Shown here: positions 14,062 through 14,801 of the stretch, one piece after another
How the letters are laid out: each line of letters begins with the position of its first letter
Position numbering within the stretch: the stretch's first letter is position 1
Made by a program: the position numbers and the translations under genes
The notes under the pieces: generated by a model
Database searches by the model: none
Seen by the model: only the letters and a program-made list of their open reading frames with translations
Told to the model about the DNA's origin: nothing
Source of the DNA: Actinomycetes bacterium
GTDB taxonomy: Bacteria; Actinomycetota; Thermoleophilia; Solirubrobacterales; 70-9
Assembly (NCBI GenBank): GCA_023436605.1
Contig: JAEZIQ010000110.1
Coordinates: 1 to 14,801 of the forward strand
Direction: 5' to 3'
DNA length: 14,801 nt

Positions 14062-14801
14062 TTATCCGGCCGGCCGGGCCGGACAGACCATCACTTTGCC
14101 CGTGCCCTGGAAGGCGATCCGCCACGGTCGGGACGACCGGTCGGGGGGAATCAGGTAACCGGTCGCCCGGCCCGCGGGGGTGGACCAGGCCGTTGCCGCT
14201 GCTCCGGGGCCGAAACGGCCCAGCTTGATCACCACCGGAGCTCCGGACTCGATCCAGAGCAAGGCGGAGGGAACTTCCACGACCTCCGAAGCCCGGTCAC
14301 TTGCCGCTACCTCCCGGCATCCGTCCGGCTCGCGAACGACCGCTCCTGCCGGAAGCAGCTTCACTCCGAGCGTTCCCACCATCAACTGGTCAAGCCGTTC
14401 GCGGTGCTCGGCTGACGCCCCTTCGATTTCGTCGTCGGTAAGGGCCGGGGAGCCGTACTTTTCGGTCGCCTCGAGATAGTCCCGGGCGAACACGAGGACC
14501 TTGTCGTCATTGCTGATGCTGACCGCGGAGTCCGGGTTCAGATTCTCTCCGGCCAGATCGAAGGCCGAGTAGCTGATCAGGTTGCGCTCGGCAAACCGCT
14601 TGTAGCTGTCCTCAAAGGTGTAGAGCAGCACGGCCAGGTTGACCAGAAGCGAACCCGCGGTCAGGACGACAAGCCAGCGGATCACCGTGGGGCTTGGTCG
14701 CATGCCGGCAAAGGCCCCGCCGAGAATCATCAGGACGAAGATGACTCCGGGGTACTGGTACCGACTGGTGTGAAAGCCGCGCCCCGGGTCCAGGTTGAGG
14801 C
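14062..14801 (-). CDS. Partial multi-pass membrane protein, tandem paralogue cut by the window edge
   Basis: The reading frame is open at the right edge, and 245 C-terminal residues are visible. An internal ATG at 14730 is not the start: the 23 codons upstream of it (LNLDPGRGFHTSRYQYPG and on) match NYTDARGFYTSRYQYPS of the neighbouring gene, so the missing N-terminal part should be about 310 residues, outside the window. Visible parts are two hydrophobic segments (about 18-32 and 41-60 of the visible part), then a soluble tail with FARDYLEATEKYGSPALTDDEI, mirroring SARAYREAVERYGRPDLSDQAI next door, and the shared C-terminal module. The two genes form a minus-strand tandem with 11 nt between them. 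Function is as uncertain as for its partner. Confidence 0.82.
   Translation of the reverse strand, partial: LNLDPGRGFHTSRYQYPGVIFVLMILGGAFAGMRPSPTVIRWLVVLTAGSLLVNLAVLLYTFEDSYKRFAERNLISYSAFDLAGENLNPDSAVSISNDDKVLVFARDYLEATEKYGSPALTDDEIEGASAEHRERLDQLMVGTLGVKLLPAGAVVREPDGCREVAASDRASEVVEVPSALLWIESGAPVVIKLGRFGPGAAATAWSTPAGRATGYLIPPDRSSRPWRIAFQGTGKVMVCPARPAG
14068..14223 (-). repeat. C-terminal module, copy in the partial paralogue
   Basis: This encodes LGRFGPGAAATAWS ... GTGKVMVCPARPA, the homologue of 12389-12544. Invariant positions include LGRFGPGA, AWS, TGY, IPPDRS, PWRI, GTG and a single Cys. This copy ends two codons before the stop, whereas the downstream gene carries six extra residues. 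Confidence 0.7.

Noticed and set aside
14051..14125. Longer N-terminus of the 560-residue membrane protein from ATG 14125
   Set aside because: It would overlap the upstream paralogue by 64 bp and add 25 residues with no conserved or hydrophobic feature.
1..14801. Defence system, prophage, CRISPR array or mobile element
   Set aside because: I searched for repeats with spacers, transposase, integrase, restriction, toxin-antitoxin and phage genes and found none; every large frame fits metabolism, wall or membrane functions.

Overview
The window is about 14.8 kb of GC-rich, gene-dense bacterial chromosome. There are almost no intergenic gaps, several genes start with GTG or TTG, neighbours often overlap, and most genes lack a strong Shine-Dalgarno. 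Together with a secreted SpoIID/LytB-domain protein carrying a GFGHGVGMSAYGAYGMG motif, a methylmalonyl-CoA epimerase and a DUF3107-like small protein, this suggests an actinobacterium, most plausibly a Thermoleophilia (Solirubrobacterales-type) lineage. That placement is inferred from style and family mix, not from a marker gene. I see no rRNA, tRNA, CRISPR array, insertion sequence, phage gene or toxin/defence module.

Left part (1-5425): a class I SAM-dependent methyltransferase (+) converges on an NAD(P)-dependent aldehyde dehydrogenase (-) with one base between their stops. The dehydrogenase diverges, over a 112-bp spacer, from a secreted SpoIID-type protein (+). That gene converges through a hairpin-rich 78-bp gap on a small PAP2 phosphatase (-). 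The phosphatase diverges over 40 bp from an unrecognised multi-pass membrane protein (+).

Middle (5422-8675, all minus): an apparent four-gene run, in order of transcription M20 metallopeptidase, methylmalonyl-CoA epimerase, 71-residue DUF3107-like protein, then (after 57 bp) a Tat-signal glycoside hydrolase of the TIM-barrel GH-A type. The hydrolase's stop codon shares a CTAG palindrome with the stop of the membrane protein at 4328-5425.

Right part (8721-14801): a plus-strand run of three genes joined by 4-nt overlaps: an extended-SDR nucleotide-sugar epimerase resembling CDP-paratose/tyvelose 2-epimerases, a DPM1/DPG-synthase-like family 2 glycosyltransferase, and a 633-residue multi-pass membrane protein. 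Facing it, on the minus strand, are two tandem paralogous multi-pass membrane proteins (the upstream one cut by the window edge), each ending in the same ~52-residue C-terminal module. The two groups meet tail to tail with a 65-bp coding overlap. The likely shared theme is extracytoplasmic glycan or glycolipid assembly: the epimerase makes a nucleotide sugar, the GT2 enzyme moves a sugar to a polyprenyl phosphate, and the large membrane proteins could be GT-C-type transferases using that lipid-linked donor. The last step is inference. The membrane proteins at 10531-12432 and 12368-14801 are the least understood and most interesting part of the window.
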